NCBI GenBank assembly: GCA_028718125.1
Contig: JAQUMN010000012.1
Location: 37,607-101,606 of the forward strand
Source of the DNA: Kiritimatiellia bacterium
GTDB taxonomy: Bacteria > Verrucomicrobiota > Kiritimatiellia > JAAZAB01
Length of the DNA stretch: 64,000 nucleotides
Direction: 5' to 3'
Part shown: positions 63,894 to 64,000 of the stretch, piece by piece
How positions within the stretch are numbered: position 1 is the first letter of the stretch
How the letters are laid out: each line of letters opens with the position of its first letter
Program-made: the position numbers and the translations under genes
The notes under the pieces: model-generated
Database searches by the model: none
Told to the model about the DNA's origin: nothing
The model's input: only the letters and a program-made list of their open reading frames with translations

Positions 63894-64000
63894 GCCGGGG
63901 TGGCGAAATGGCAGACGCACTGGACTCCCAGCCTTTGGCTGGTCCGCCTCTGGCGGAAAAATCCAATTTATAAAGCATGGCACTCTTGTCCAAAATAATA
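63894..64000 (+). repeat. tRNA-Leu 5'-half-like repeat, copy 2 (cut by window end)
   Basis: Repeats 63596-63702 nearly base for base and runs into the window edge. It is therefore unknown whether this copy continues into a full tRNA. Confidence 0.72.

Larger units (their letters stand above)
63369..64000. other. Repeat-filled end of the window
   Basis: No gene is present in these 632 bases. They hold a CACGGAT/ATCCGTG inverted repeat (63432-63532), a CTCTCCC hairpin repeat (63773-63852) and two tRNA-Leu 5'-half-like units. Confidence 0.7.

Overview
This 64 kb window reads as a moderately GC-rich bacterial chromosome segment. The gene mix points to the PVC group, with Kiritimatiellota, Lentisphaerota or Verrucomicrobiota the most likely. 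That mix includes sugar-acid and sialate-type carbohydrate enzymes, several Gfo/Idh/MocA oxidoreductases, ThuA, large minor-pseudopilin operons, a CdaA/CdaR c-di-AMP module and very many dispersed intergenic repeats. The taxonomic placement is inference from gene content only. There is no rRNA operon, no prophage, no complete IS element and no CRISPR array.

Layout. 0-8 kb: a carbohydrate-catabolism run (FAD oxidase plus Fe-S partner, NagB, polysaccharide deacetylase, sugar isomerase, Gfo/Idh, sialate O-acetylesterase). 8-16 kb: core genes ftsH-folP-cdaA-cdaR-ftsK-rodZ-like. 16-25 kb: a toroid-type unknown protein, btuR, a PfkB kinase, tRNA-Glu, malic enzyme, ThuA plus Gfo/Idh, and a secreted repeat protein. 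25-30 kb: riboflavin operon on the minus strand (ribBA-ribH-nusB-ribD-ribE). 30-33 kb: nrdR with an overlapping unknown gene, DUF192, Gfo/Idh. 33.6-40.7 kb: two convergent minor-pseudopilin operons with the same gene order. 41-46 kb: rnc, GxxExxY, xerD, a lipoprotein, ilvD, a deoxyribosyltransferase-like protein. 46-50 kb: mtaB, HU, hisS and a corrinoid-type UroD-family protein. 50.5-54.8 kb: a small defence/toxin-antitoxin island (AbiEii/AbiEi-like in reversed order, VapB/VapC-like, a DUF2075-type helicase with a nuclease-like N-terminus). 55-63.4 kb: aspS, accA, L,D-transpeptidase, comF, accD, folC. 63.4-64 kb: only repeats, including two copies of a tRNA-Leu 5'-half-like element.

The most unusual feature is the repeat content. 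One family of about 105-183 bp has GGCTGCGTCA terminal inverted repeats and, in two clean cases, 9-10 bp flanking direct repeats, as expected of a non-autonomous mobile element. A second family is a 190 bp unit present twice with two mismatches. A third is a unit with perfect 15 bp inverted ends. Other repeats supply the C-terminal tails of the NusB, AspS, AccD and GxxExxY proteins. The other item I would follow up is the pair of paralogous convergent pseudopilin operons, which have no ATPase or secretin in the window.
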